Origin: Limiplasma sp964416065
GTDB lineage: Bacteria > Bacillota > Clostridia > Christensenellales > Aristaeellaceae
NCBI GenBank assembly: GCA_964416065.1
Contig: CAYQCL010000002.1
Coordinates: 25,371-89,370, forward strand
Direction: 5' to 3'
Length of the DNA: 64,000 nucleotides
Within the stretch, counting starts at the first letter, position 1, and the number at the start of each line of letters is the position of its first letter. The notes beneath the pieces are model-generated. The model had not been told where the DNA came from. It did not search any database and saw only the letters and a list, made by a program, of their open reading frames with translations. Shown here one piece after another: positions 42,380 to 50,167 of this stretch. The translations under genes and the position numbers were made by a program.

Positions 42380-43612
42380 ATGTCTGAAATTTCCTTCATC
42401 ACGGGCGGCGTGACGGCCGCGCAAGGCTTTCTGGCCACGGGCGAGCATCTTGGCATCCGCCTGAACCGCATCCGCCGGGACGTCGCGCTGATCCTCAGCC
42501 AGCAGCCCGCCAGCGCCGCCTGCGTCTATACGCAGAACGCGCTCAAGGGCGCGCCCATCCTGGTGACGCAGAAGAACGTCGAGGACGGAACGGCACAGGC
42601 GATCATCTGCAACAGCGGCAACGCCAACACCTGCAATCCCAACGGCATCGAGCTGGCCGAGGGCGTTTGCAATCTGGTGGAAAAATTTGTGGGGGTCAAG
42701 GCGTCCGACGTCATCGTGGCGTCCACCGGCGTGATCGGCCAGCCGATGAGCCTGGAGCCCTTTGAAAAGGGCATGGGCCGTCTGGCGGATTCCCTGGAGG
42801 ACACGCCCGCCGGCGGACGGCGTGCGGCCGAGGCCATCCTCACCACCGACACCGTCGTGAAGGAGGCGGCTGTCCGCTTCCCGCTGGGCGGCAAGACCTG
42901 CAAGCTTGGCGGCATCGCCAAGGGCAGCGGCAACATCGCGCCCAACATGGCGACCATGCTCTGCTTCCTGACCACCGACGTGCACATTTCCCCCGTCGCG
43001 CTCAAACGCGCCCTGACCACGGTCGTGGGCGATACCTTCAACATGCTGACCATCGACGGCGACGCCTCCACCAACGACATGGTGTCCATCTTGGCCAACG
43101 GCATGGCGGAAAACCCCTGCATCGAAAGCTGCATGGACGCGGACTATAACGCCTTCGTGGACGCGCTGTATCAGGTCGCGGCGAGGCTGTGCGCCATGCT
43201 CGCCAAGGACGGCGAGGGCGCGACCAAGCTCGTCACTTGCGAGGTGACCGGCGCGAGGAATGAGAGCGCCGCCAAGGCTGTGGCGAAATCGGTCGCGGGG
43301 AGCACGCTGCTCAAGGCCGCCCTCTTTGGCTCGGACGCCAACTGGGGACGCATCCTGTGCGCCATTGGAAACGCGGGCACGGACATCGACATCTCCCGGG
43401 TCGACGTCAACCTTCGCTCCCAGCGCGGGCTGATCGCCGTCTGCCGCAGCGGTATGGGCGTGACGTTCAGCGAGGAGTCGGCCCACGACATCCTTTCCGC
43501 TGACGAGGTCTTCATCCAGATTTCCCTCAACGCGGGCGGCTCACGCGCCACCGCCTGGGGCTGCGACCTGAGCTACGACTACGTCCGCATCAACGGGGAT
43601 TACCGTACCTGA
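42380..43612 (+). CDS. argJ: Bifunctional ornithine acetyltransferase / N-acetylglutamate synthase
   Basis: ArgJ recycles the acetyl group from N-acetylornithine to glutamate. The 410-residue precursor cleaves itself into alpha and beta chains: AKGSGNIAPNMATML near residue 180-194 contains the Ala191-Thr192 bond, whose Thr becomes the nucleophile. The family motif usually has Met after KGSG where Asn is found here. Other conserved parts are ICNSGNANTC, DTFNMLTIDGDASTND and FGSDANWGRI. The gap from argG is 125 bases with no visible terminator. The ATG at 42380 follows GAGGCGAATGAT. Confidence 0.97.
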   Translation: MSEISFITGGVTAAQGFLATGEHLGIRLNRIRRDVALILSQQPASAACVYTQNALKGAPILVTQKNVEDGTAQAIICNSGNANTCNPNGIELAEGVCNLVEKFVGVKASDVIVASTGVIGQPMSLEPFEKGMGRLADSLEDTPAGGRRAAEAILTTDTVVKEAAVRFPLGGKTCKLGGIAKGSGNIAPNMATMLCFLTTDVHISPVALKRALTTVVGDTFNMLTIDGDASTNDMVSILANGMAENPCIESCMDADYNAFVDALYQVAARLCAMLAKDGEGATKLVTCEVTGARNESAAKAVAKSVAGSTLLKAALFGSDANWGRILCAIGNAGTDIDISRVDVNLRSQRGLIAVCRSGMGVTFSEESAHDILSADEVFIQISLNAGGSRATAWGCDLSYDYVRINGDYRT

Positions 43613-43646
43613 GACGGCTGATTTCTTTTAAGGAGGCGCGTTTTCC

Positions 43647-44564
43647 ATGAGCGAACCCATCAGGCATCTTCTCAAGCTGTCCGACCTCAGCTCCGAGCAG
43701 CTTTTCTCCATCCTCGACCTCGCCGACCGGCTCAAGGCCGAGCGCAAGCAGGGCATTGCCCATCCCCTTCTCGCGGGCAAGACGCTGGGCATGATTTTCC
43801 AGAAGTCGTCCACGCGCACCCGCGTGAGCTTTGAGGTCGGCATGAGCCAGCTGGGCGGCACGGCACTGTTTTTGTCCAGCCGCGACTTGCAAATCGGACG
43901 CGGCGAGCCGGTACAGGACACGGCGCGGGTGCTCTCGCGCTATCTGGACGGCATCATGATTCGCACCTTCGCGCAGCGGGAGGTCGAGGATCTGGCCAAA
44001 TACGGCTCCATCCCCATCATCAACGGCCTGACGGACTACGCCCATCCCTGCCAGGTGCTGGCCGACCTGATGACGATCCGTGAGCGCAAGGGCAAACTCG
44101 CCGGTCACAAGCTCTGCTTTATCGGCGACGGCAACAACATGGCCAACTCACTCATCGTCGGATGCGTGAAGGCGGGCATGGCCGTGCGCATCGCCTGTCC
44201 CGACGCCTATCAGCCCGATGCGGCCCTGATGGCGTGGGCCAGGGAGAACGGCGATTTTGACCGCGCACCCGGCGTTCTGAAAATGGCCGAGGGCGCGGAT
44301 GTGATTTACACCGACGTCTGGGCCTCCATGGGGCAGGAGGATGAGGCCGAGAAGCGCCGTGCGGCGTTTGCGGGCTATCAGGTGAACGCCCAGGTCATGG
44401 CGGCGGCGAAGCCGGACGCGATGGTTCTGCACTGTCTGCCCGCGCATCGCGGCGAGGAGATCACCGAGGAGGTGCTTGAGGCGCACGCGGACGAGATCTT
44501 CGACGAGGCCGAGAACCGACTGCACGCGCAGAAGGCCGTGCTGGTGAAGGTCATGCGGGGATAA
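43647..44564 (+). CDS. argF: Ornithine carbamoyltransferase
   Basis: ArgF makes citrulline from ornithine and carbamoyl phosphate. The 305-residue product has the carbamoyl-phosphate motif SSTRTRVSFEVG (52-63), the HPCQVLADLMTI block, FIGDGNNMANSL, and the ornithine loop MVLHCLPAHRGEEI. Length and motifs are those of the anabolic enzyme. The ATG at 43647 follows AAGGAGGCGCG, and argJ ends 34 bases upstream. A terminator with a T-run follows at 44586. Confidence 0.97.
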   Translation: MSEPIRHLLKLSDLSSEQLFSILDLADRLKAERKQGIAHPLLAGKTLGMIFQKSSTRTRVSFEVGMSQLGGTALFLSSRDLQIGRGEPVQDTARVLSRYLDGIMIRTFAQREVEDLAKYGSIPIINGLTDYAHPCQVLADLMTIRERKGKLAGHKLCFIGDGNNMANSLIVGCVKAGMAVRIACPDAYQPDAALMAWARENGDFDRAPGVLKMAEGADVIYTDVWASMGQEDEAEKRRAAFAGYQVNAQVMAAAKPDAMVLHCLPAHRGEEITEEVLEAHADEIFDEAENRLHAQKAVLVKVMRG

Positions 44565-44585
44565 AGGAAAGAAATCATGTGCGAA

Positions 44586-44625
44586 ACATCCGCTTTCAAG
44601 CGTTGCCTGAAAGCGGATGTTTTTG
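44586..44625 (+). terminator. Terminator of argGJF
   Basis: ACATCCGCTTTCA/TGAAAGCGGATGT stem with a nine-base loop followed by TTTTTGATTG. Confidence 0.85.
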
Positions 44626-44672
44626 ATTGTCTGGCTGCCTGTGCGGCCGTTTCTTGCCTTCGTATTTTCCGA

Positions 44673-45590
44673 TTAACGGATCACCAGAATCTCCATTGCG
44701 TGCAGCTGAGGCGGCAGGCTCTTGGTCATGGAACCGTCGTAGTAGACGATGACGTTGTCGCCGTCGCCCCATTCCGGCGTGAAGGCGGGCAGATGAATGT
44801 CGGGCCCCTCGGTCAGCGGCTCGGCGCTGTCAACGTCCGGCTCATCTCCGTCCGCGTCGGCCATCTCCTCGTTTCCGTCAGCGGTTTCTGGCTCGCCAGC
44901 CGCGTTTTCGGCTTCATCGGTTGCCGCTGTGCCGCCATCCTCTTCGGCGGAGGCCTCCTCATAGGAGGCGGAAAGCACGCCCACGAGCGTTTTCTCGCCG
45001 AGAAGCACGCGATAGCTCTCCCCGTTCGCATCGGTCAGGGTGAACCCCTCATCGTCCCGCTCGGACACCATGCCGCTGAGCTCGGGTACGATCGTATAAA
45101 GCGCGCTTGCCTGTCCGGGCAGGCTCATGGCCATCACGCCGTCGTAGTACACGGTCAGCGGCATCCCCATGTAGACATGCTGAGCGGCGGCGTCCAGATG
45201 GACGATGACGTCGCCAAAGAGCGGATCGCCGCTGAGAAGCACGCCGCTTTCATACAATTCCGTCACCGTGCCGCTGAGCACATAGCAGCCGACCCTGTCC
45301 GCGTGGGCCTGGGGCGGGACGCTGCGGGTCAGGCGTCCGTCGTAATCCACGATCACGTATTGACCCACCTCGATCTCGCCTTGCGCGAGAATGCCATCCA
45401 ATACGGTCATATCGTCGACGTTCAAAAGCACCTCGCCCAGCTCGCGATCCTCCATGAGAAAACCGCCGTCCACAAGCCCCGTCACCAGGCCCTCGAGCCT
45501 GTACGTCTCGAAACCGCTTTCGGCAAAGGCCGAGAGGGGAAGGAGCATCATCAGTGCAAGGAAAAGCGAAAAAGCTTTTTTCCGTTTCAT
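44673..45590 (-). CDS. Secreted protein with three related beta-rich repeats, unknown
   Basis: A 305-residue protein with a clear Sec signal peptide (MKRKKAFSLFLALMMLLPLS, cleavage after AFA near 23). The mature part has three copies of a unit ending in a shared pattern: VIVDYDGRLTRSVPPQAHA, LTVYYDGVMAMSLPGQASA and VIVYYDGSMTKSLPPQLHA. Each copy follows a short OB-like segment. Before the third copy is an acidic linker of about 65 residues rich in Glu, Ala and Asp. No enzyme motif is visible; it may bind a ligand or the cell wall. The ATG at 45590 follows AAAGGAGG by seven bases. Confidence 0.72.
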   Translation of the reverse strand: MKRKKAFSLFLALMMLLPLSAFAESGFETYRLEGLVTGLVDGGFLMEDRELGEVLLNVDDMTVLDGILAQGEIEVGQYVIVDYDGRLTRSVPPQAHADRVGCYVLSGTVTELYESGVLLSGDPLFGDVIVHLDAAAQHVYMGMPLTVYYDGVMAMSLPGQASALYTIVPELSGMVSERDDEGFTLTDANGESYRVLLGEKTLVGVLSASYEEASAEEDGGTAATDEAENAAGEPETADGNEEMADADGDEPDVDSAEPLTEGPDIHLPAFTPEWGDGDNVIVYYDGSMTKSLPPQLHAMEILVIR

Positions 45591-46088
45591 GGTTCATCCT
45601 CCTTTTGAGAAGCCGCGTGTTCCATCCGCGCGTCTTCATACAAAACAGACGAACGGCATATGCGGTTTGTTCCGTGTGAAAGAAAAAAATTTTCTGCGCC
45701 GCCGCCCACAGACCTCCCCTTGGGCGTTTCAGCCGATCAGCGAAAACAGATTGACCTGGCTGGTTTCCACCCCCAGCACCGCCCGGCTGCGCGGCATCTC
45801 GATGACACTTGACCCGACGTGCGCACAGTTTTGCAAATCCTCCGCTATCAAGTGAGATGGCGGAGGCGAAAAAGCTTTTCCCAAGGCCATTGAGAAAGCA
45901 AAATTCCTCCGCGTGAGTCTGGAATGGTTGACAAAAATTTCATTACGCTATCATATAAAATACAGAATTTCTCATTTTCAGGCTGTCGCTGAACGCTGTT
46001 TCGGCGGAAAAGATCGTCGCAGGCGGGCTTTTTCGCCGATCTAAAACACCCCGATATTCGAAACCGATTCAGAAAGAGGAATGAAAGA
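45591..46088. other. Intergenic stretch without a supported gene
   Basis: About 500 bases between the secreted-repeat gene and the CotH-like relic. A minus-strand reading of about 40 codons ends at 45729 (ETSQVNLFSLIG) and could be the last piece of a lost gene; I do not recognise it. The part from 45900 to 46080 is AT-richer than its surroundings and probably contains the promoter of the relic. Confidence 0.4.
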
Positions 46089-46492
46089 ATGAAGCGAAGA
46101 GCGTTGCTGCTCGTGGTCATGCTCCTTGGATGCCAGACCGCTTTCGCACAGGAGGCGGCCGTGGAGACAGGGCTTTGCATTAACGAGGTAATGGCCTCCA
46201 ACCATACCAGCGTAGAAGATAGCTTTGGGCGGCATCCCGACTGGGCGGAGATTTTCAACGCGTCGGATGAACCCGTCTCACTGGATGGCTTTTGCCTGTC
46301 GGACAAAAAGGACAATCTGGATCGCTTTCGCTTTCCCGACGGGCTTGCGCTGGCCCCAAAAATTACGCCCAAAAGTATGCGCTGCACAGGGGATACAATT
46401 TTGAAAGCTCCATCAGCCAGCTGAGAGACTTTCTGGAAGCGCGCAAGGCGTTTATGGACGAATATCTGGGAAACGACGAAAACCTCCAATAA
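46089..46492 (+). pseudogene. LTD-domain / CotH-like protein, internally deleted
   Basis: The ATG at 46089 opens a frame with a signal peptide (MKRRALLLVVMLLGCQTAFA) followed by a lamin-tail-like domain (LCINEVMASNHTS, HPDWAEIFNASDEPVSLDGFCLSD). At about 46365 the similarity stops. The +1 frame then gives KKYALHRGYNFESS and QLRDFLEARKAFMDEYLG, which resembles the C-terminus of CotH spore-coat kinases. The kinase centre is missing, so an internal deletion plus frame change is likely. LTD–CotH fusions are common in Clostridia. The surviving frame ends at 46424. Confidence 0.65.
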
Positions 46493-46524
46493 GAAGGGCC
46501 GCGCGGCGGCGGACGATTTAGGGT

Positions 46525-46640
46525 ATCAGGCAAAGTGCGGGCGCAGGAACTCAGACTCCTCCGGCCGTCGAAAAAGCTCGCCGCAGGCGAGCTTCAGCGT
46601 GTCGACAAAGTGCGGGGCATTATGCCCCTCGGGCTGTCGG
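46525..46640. repeat. Fragment of the dispersed repeat family (copy E)
   Basis: Contains CAAAGTGCGGGCGCAGGAAC, TCAGACTCC, the hairpin AAGCTCGCC/GGCGAGCTT, and TGTCGACAAAGTGCGGGG followed by CATTATGCCCC. The last part equals the reverse complement of 3750-3784 in copy A. Confidence 0.7.
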
Positions 46641-46657
46641 GTCTTTCGCCCTCCCCT

Positions 46658-47221
46658 TTATTCCTCCAAATCCGCCGCGTCATAGCAGAGTCGGTCGGAG
46701 AAGCTCAGGGACAGGCTTGCGCCGAACATCCGCTGCATGGAAAGGATGATGCGCACGTCCGTCTTTGTCCATGTCGCGTCCAGACCGCCGTATTCCACAT
46801 ACGAGGCGACCCCGCTTTCGTCAAAGGGATCCGAATCGGGCGAGCCGTAGATGGCGGTGAGAGAGTTCAGCGCCGCGCGGAAGTCCGCGACACAGTTCCC
46901 CTCCGTGGGCAGTGTGACGGAAATCATGTTCAGTCGGGGCATTTCCGCACTGTTGTTGCGCAGGATCTCAAAGTCGATGTAGGTCGCCTTGAGCTCGCCC
47001 AGCCCGACGTCGCTGTTCAGCAGACAGACACTGCCCGTCTCCTCGTCAGATTCGGGATCATAGGCCTCAAAGACGGCGCCGCCGCCGACGGCTGTCGCCA
47101 CGGCGGGACCATCCATCTGGAAGGTGACGCCGTAGGGCAGAGGCGTGGCGGCCTCCTCGGCCAGCGCGCCGGTTGAGACGACAAGCGACATCAGCATTAG
47201 AAGAGCCAGATATTTTTTCAT
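46658..47221 (-). CDS. Secreted protein of unknown function (internal start)
   Basis: A 187-residue protein read in the same frame as the end of the 840-codon frame but with its own ATG at 47221, preceded by GGAGGTGTCTTTG. Residues 1-21 are a typical signal peptide (MKKYLALLMLMSLVVSTGAL, then AEEA). The mature part has TYIDFEILRNNSAEMPRLNMISVTLP and VEYGGLDATWTKTDVRIILSMQ, without a motif I know. Independent translation is much more likely than production only as a fusion. Confidence 0.75.
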   Translation of the reverse strand: MKKYLALLMLMSLVVSTGALAEEAATPLPYGVTFQMDGPAVATAVGGGAVFEAYDPESDEETGSVCLLNSDVGLGELKATYIDFEILRNNSAEMPRLNMISVTLPTEGNCVADFRAALNSLTAIYGSPDSDPFDESGVASYVEYGGLDATWTKTDVRIILSMQRMFGASLSLSFSDRLCYDAADLEE

Positions 47222-49180
47222 CAAAGACACCTCCGTTTTCTTAATTTTTTGATTCGACGTCCGGCGGGGAACTCCTGTCTGCCGCCGCTCGCCGCGTCGA
47301 TTTTTTGCAATTGTGACGCCCTCTCCCGCCGTGCCCGCCGCGACAAGCAGCACGGGCGTCATGGCAACGATGGGAAGGAAGTAACGGAAGTAATCGTTGA
47401 CCGGTCCCAGCATGCACACGCCCAACGTCAGAAGCGCAGGCAGAAAGCCCGCGAGCATCCGCCAGCGCTTCTGGCGCGCGAGGCTGATCCCCGCCGCGAC
47501 CAGCAGCCATGTGTACACGGGGCAGACATACAGAAGGCTCAGAAGCGGGATGTGCCGCCAGCCGCGCGCGAACGCGGCCAGAAGCGTCCTGGCCGTGGCC
47601 AGCGCCCCAGGCTGGGTGGTATGCAGATAGCGCGGATCATCGCCCAGCTCGTAGGTCTCAAACACCAGTCGGTTCCCCGCCTGGTTGTTGTACGTTTCGC
47701 CCTCGAATTTGGGGGTGAAGGCATAATAGGAGAGATTGCCCGCGAAGAACGCCTCCGCATAGGTCAGCGGATATTTTTTGAGCATGGAAAGCCATGTCGC
47801 GCGGTAGCGCGACAGCGCCTCCCTCTCCGCCGTCGCGCCCTGGCCGTACTGTTTGAAGGTATACTTCACCGGATCGGAGATCCACGGCTCATATAGCTCG
47901 GGCAGCCTTTCGGCGTCCAGCACAAGATCGATTTCGGCGTACTCCTCCTCAGTGACCTCGTCCGCGTGATCGCGCAGCACGCGCGCGCTCTGCTGAAAAC
48001 AAACGGAATAAAGCCCGCTGGCCGTCTCATCGCGTATGCCCAGCGCGGGCAGAAGGACGTTGGAGAAGAGAAGCGCGCATGCGACGGCTCCGGTCAGCGC
48101 CGCGCCGACGGGCAGCCGCTCCCGCCCTCCGGCGCCGAGCAAAAGCGTGCAAACCGCCGTCGGCAAAACGACATAGAGCCCGTTAGAGCGGATGAGACAG
48201 CTCAAAAGCCCCCAGACGAACAGCCCGACGCAGCCGCGCCGCGTGGGCCCCCTTCCCGCCTCGCGCCCAAGGAGCAGCGAAAGTACCTCCAGCGTGAACA
48301 AAAGCAGCGCCGACACATATAGCGTGTCCTTGCTGATGAATTGGGCGTAGCCGCCCCACAGGGGCGTAAGGGCGAAGAACGCGGCGGCGCACAGACGCAC
48401 GGCGCGGCTGACCCCCCGCTCACGCAGAAAGCGTACACAGCGCGCAAGGGCATAGCTCAGCGCGGCCGTCTGCAATAGGGTGTAAAGCGCCGCGCCAAGA
48501 TTCTCGCTGCCAACGAGGCGGCCCAGCCATACGCAGCCGCCGATGAGCCATGTCAGAAACACGGGATGCCAGGTATCCATCTCCCGCTGGCCGAAAAACT
48601 GCGCCACCATCTCCCCCAGATCCCAGCAGACCGTGCCGGGGAAGAACGCGATCAGATAGGGTGACCAGCACAGGACGAACCCAAGCGCACAGGCGAGCGT
48701 CTCGTGCTGCGCGGCCCATTGGATGAGCCGTGGAAACCGCCTGGTTGAAAGTGCCGCCGTTCCTCGGGTGAACAGCCCGCCCCTGAGCGCGTCGTCCACC
48801 CACAGCATGGCGGCCGTCATCGCAAACGACTGCCCCACGCCCCGAAGCATGGTCACGGCCAGCATGGCCGGGCCCATGGCCCAGCTGTCATAGGCGAAGA
48901 GCACGCCGCAAAAGGCGTTGAGCTCGCCGAACACAAGCCCCAGGACGCAGGTCACGGCGTGGAGAGGGATCGAGCGTTTTACGTATACATGGAAAAACAG
49001 CCAGGCAAAGCATATCGCCAGCGCAGACCACAAATAGCTGGTGGAGGCGGCGGGCTGGGCGCTCATGCCAATATAGCCCTCGCCGTCGATTACAAAGCAC
49101 ATGGCGCAGGCAACGCCTGCCGCTACACACAAAAGCCCCTTGGCGGTATCGCACAGGGGGCTTGCAAAACGCTGGCTCAT
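46658..49180 (-). CDS. Multi-pass membrane protein (DUF6020-like) fused in frame to a secreted protein
   Basis: The 840-residue frame has two unrelated parts. Residues 1-640 are a membrane protein with about 14 helices and a periplasm-facing pattern (LCWSPYLIAFFPGTVCWDLGEM, then WHPVFLTWLIG) seen in DUF6020/GT-C-like proteins. Residues 654-840 equal a complete secreted protein that has its own start at 47221. The junction (GERRQTGVPRRTSNQKIKK) is low-complexity. In the neighbouring frame a TAA at 47241-47243 would end the membrane protein just before the next gene's Shine-Dalgarno sequence. A lost or added base, perhaps in the A6 run near 47308, is the simplest explanation. Start at ATG 49180, overlapping the GT2 stop. 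Confidence 0.7.
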   Translation of the reverse strand: MSQRFASPLCDTAKGLLCVAAGVACAMCFVIDGEGYIGMSAQPAASTSYLWSALAICFAWLFFHVYVKRSIPLHAVTCVLGLVFGELNAFCGVLFAYDSWAMGPAMLAVTMLRGVGQSFAMTAAMLWVDDALRGGLFTRGTAALSTRRFPRLIQWAAQHETLACALGFVLCWSPYLIAFFPGTVCWDLGEMVAQFFGQREMDTWHPVFLTWLIGGCVWLGRLVGSENLGAALYTLLQTAALSYALARCVRFLRERGVSRAVRLCAAAFFALTPLWGGYAQFISKDTLYVSALLLFTLEVLSLLLGREAGRGPTRRGCVGLFVWGLLSCLIRSNGLYVVLPTAVCTLLLGAGGRERLPVGAALTGAVACALLFSNVLLPALGIRDETASGLYSVCFQQSARVLRDHADEVTEEEYAEIDLVLDAERLPELYEPWISDPVKYTFKQYGQGATAEREALSRYRATWLSMLKKYPLTYAEAFFAGNLSYYAFTPKFEGETYNNQAGNRLVFETYELGDDPRYLHTTQPGALATARTLLAAFARGWRHIPLLSLLYVCPVYTWLLVAAGISLARQKRWRMLAGFLPALLTLGVCMLGPVNDYFRYFLPIVAMTPVLLVAAGTAGEGVTIAKNRRGERRQTGVPRRTSNQKIKKTEVSLMKKYLALLMLMSLVVSTGALAEEAATPLPYGVTFQMDGPAVATAVGGGAVFEAYDPESDEETGSVCLLNSDVGLGELKATYIDFEILRNNSAEMPRLNMISVTLPTEGNCVADFRAALNSLTAIYGSPDSDPFDESGVASYVEYGGLDATWTKTDVRIILSMQRMFGASLSLSFSDRLCYDAADLEE

Positions 49181-50115
49181 TTGGTTTCTCCTCTGTCATG
49201 CATGAGCGTAAGCAGGTTAAGGTTGACCTCGAAAAGCTGACGATGCTTCTTGGCCACGGTGTCCAGAATGAAGCCGCAGACGAGCAGAAGCAGAGCAAAG
49301 GTGAACATCACGCCGCTGACGATCAGCGTCGGGAAGCGCGGCACCAGCCCTGTCTTCAGATATTCCCAGAGAACCGGCACAAACATGCACACGCCCACCA
49401 CGGCAAACAGCGCCGCGAAGAGACTGAAGAACAGAAGCGGCCGGTATTCCTTGAAAAGCCGCGCAATGGTTTTGAGCACCTTGAAGCCGTCGGAATAGGT
49501 ATTCAATTTGCTCACGCTGTCGGCGGGGCGGTCGCGGTATTCCACGGGCATGCTGCGAAGGCTCAGGTTTTTGTCCAGCGCGTGGATGGTCATTTCCGTC
49601 TCGATCTCAAAGCCCTTGGAGATGACCGGAAAGGACTTGACGAACGAATAGCTGAACGCCCGATAGCCGGTCATGATGTCGGAGATGTCGCCCTTGAAGA
49701 TGGTGTTGACCAGGCCCTTGACCATGCGGTTGCCAAGGTTGTGGAAGGGACGCTTGTTCTCGGTGAAATACGTGGCGCTCAGGCGGTCGCCCACGACCAT
49801 GTCCGCCTTCTGCTCCAGCACAAGGGAGACCATCTCTCGCGCGCTTTCGGAGGGATAGGTGTCGTCTCCGTCGATCATGAGATAGCAGTCCGCGTCGATC
49901 TCCCGAAACATCGTGCGGATGACGTTTCCCTTGCCCTGGCGGCGCTCATAGCGCACAATCGCGCCGGCCTGGCGGGCGATCTCGTCGGTGTGATCGGTGG
50001 AATTGTTGTCATAGACAAAGATATCGGCCTCAGGCAGAGCCGCCTTATAATCGCTGACCACCTTGGCAATGGTCTTGCTTTCGTTATAGCAGGGGATGAG
50101 TACGGCAATCTTCAT
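49177..50115 (-). CDS. Family 2 glycosyltransferase with C-terminal membrane helices
   Basis: A 312-residue dolichyl-phosphate-mannose-synthase-like enzyme. The GT-A domain has AVLIPCYNESKTI at the start, VYDNNSTDHT, LMIDGDDTYP (DXD) and MTGYRAFSYSF; two C-terminal membrane helices (about 225-285) anchor it. It probably transfers a sugar from a nucleotide donor to undecaprenyl phosphate, supplying the GT-C-like membrane enzymes encoded next to it and elsewhere in the window. The start is ATG 50115, five bases after GGAGG. The downstream membrane-protein gene overlaps by 4 bases. Confidence 0.9.
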   Translation of the reverse strand: MKIAVLIPCYNESKTIAKVVSDYKAALPEADIFVYDNNSTDHTDEIARQAGAIVRYERRQGKGNVIRTMFREIDADCYLMIDGDDTYPSESAREMVSLVLEQKADMVVGDRLSATYFTENKRPFHNLGNRMVKGLVNTIFKGDISDIMTGYRAFSYSFVKSFPVISKGFEIETEMTIHALDKNLSLRSMPVEYRDRPADSVSKLNTYSDGFKVLKTIARLFKEYRPLLFFSLFAALFAVVGVCMFVPVLWEYLKTGLVPRFPTLIVSGVMFTFALLLLVCGFILDTVAKKHRQLFEVNLNLLTLMHDRGETK

Positions 50116-50167
50116 ATGTACCTCCATGTGTTTTTATGATGATACCATCTCATTCACACATTGTCAA

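Noticed and set aside
45848..46489. A 213-codon minus-strand frame
   Set aside because: No ribosome site or family pattern; the plus strand carries a signal peptide and lamin-tail-like domain.
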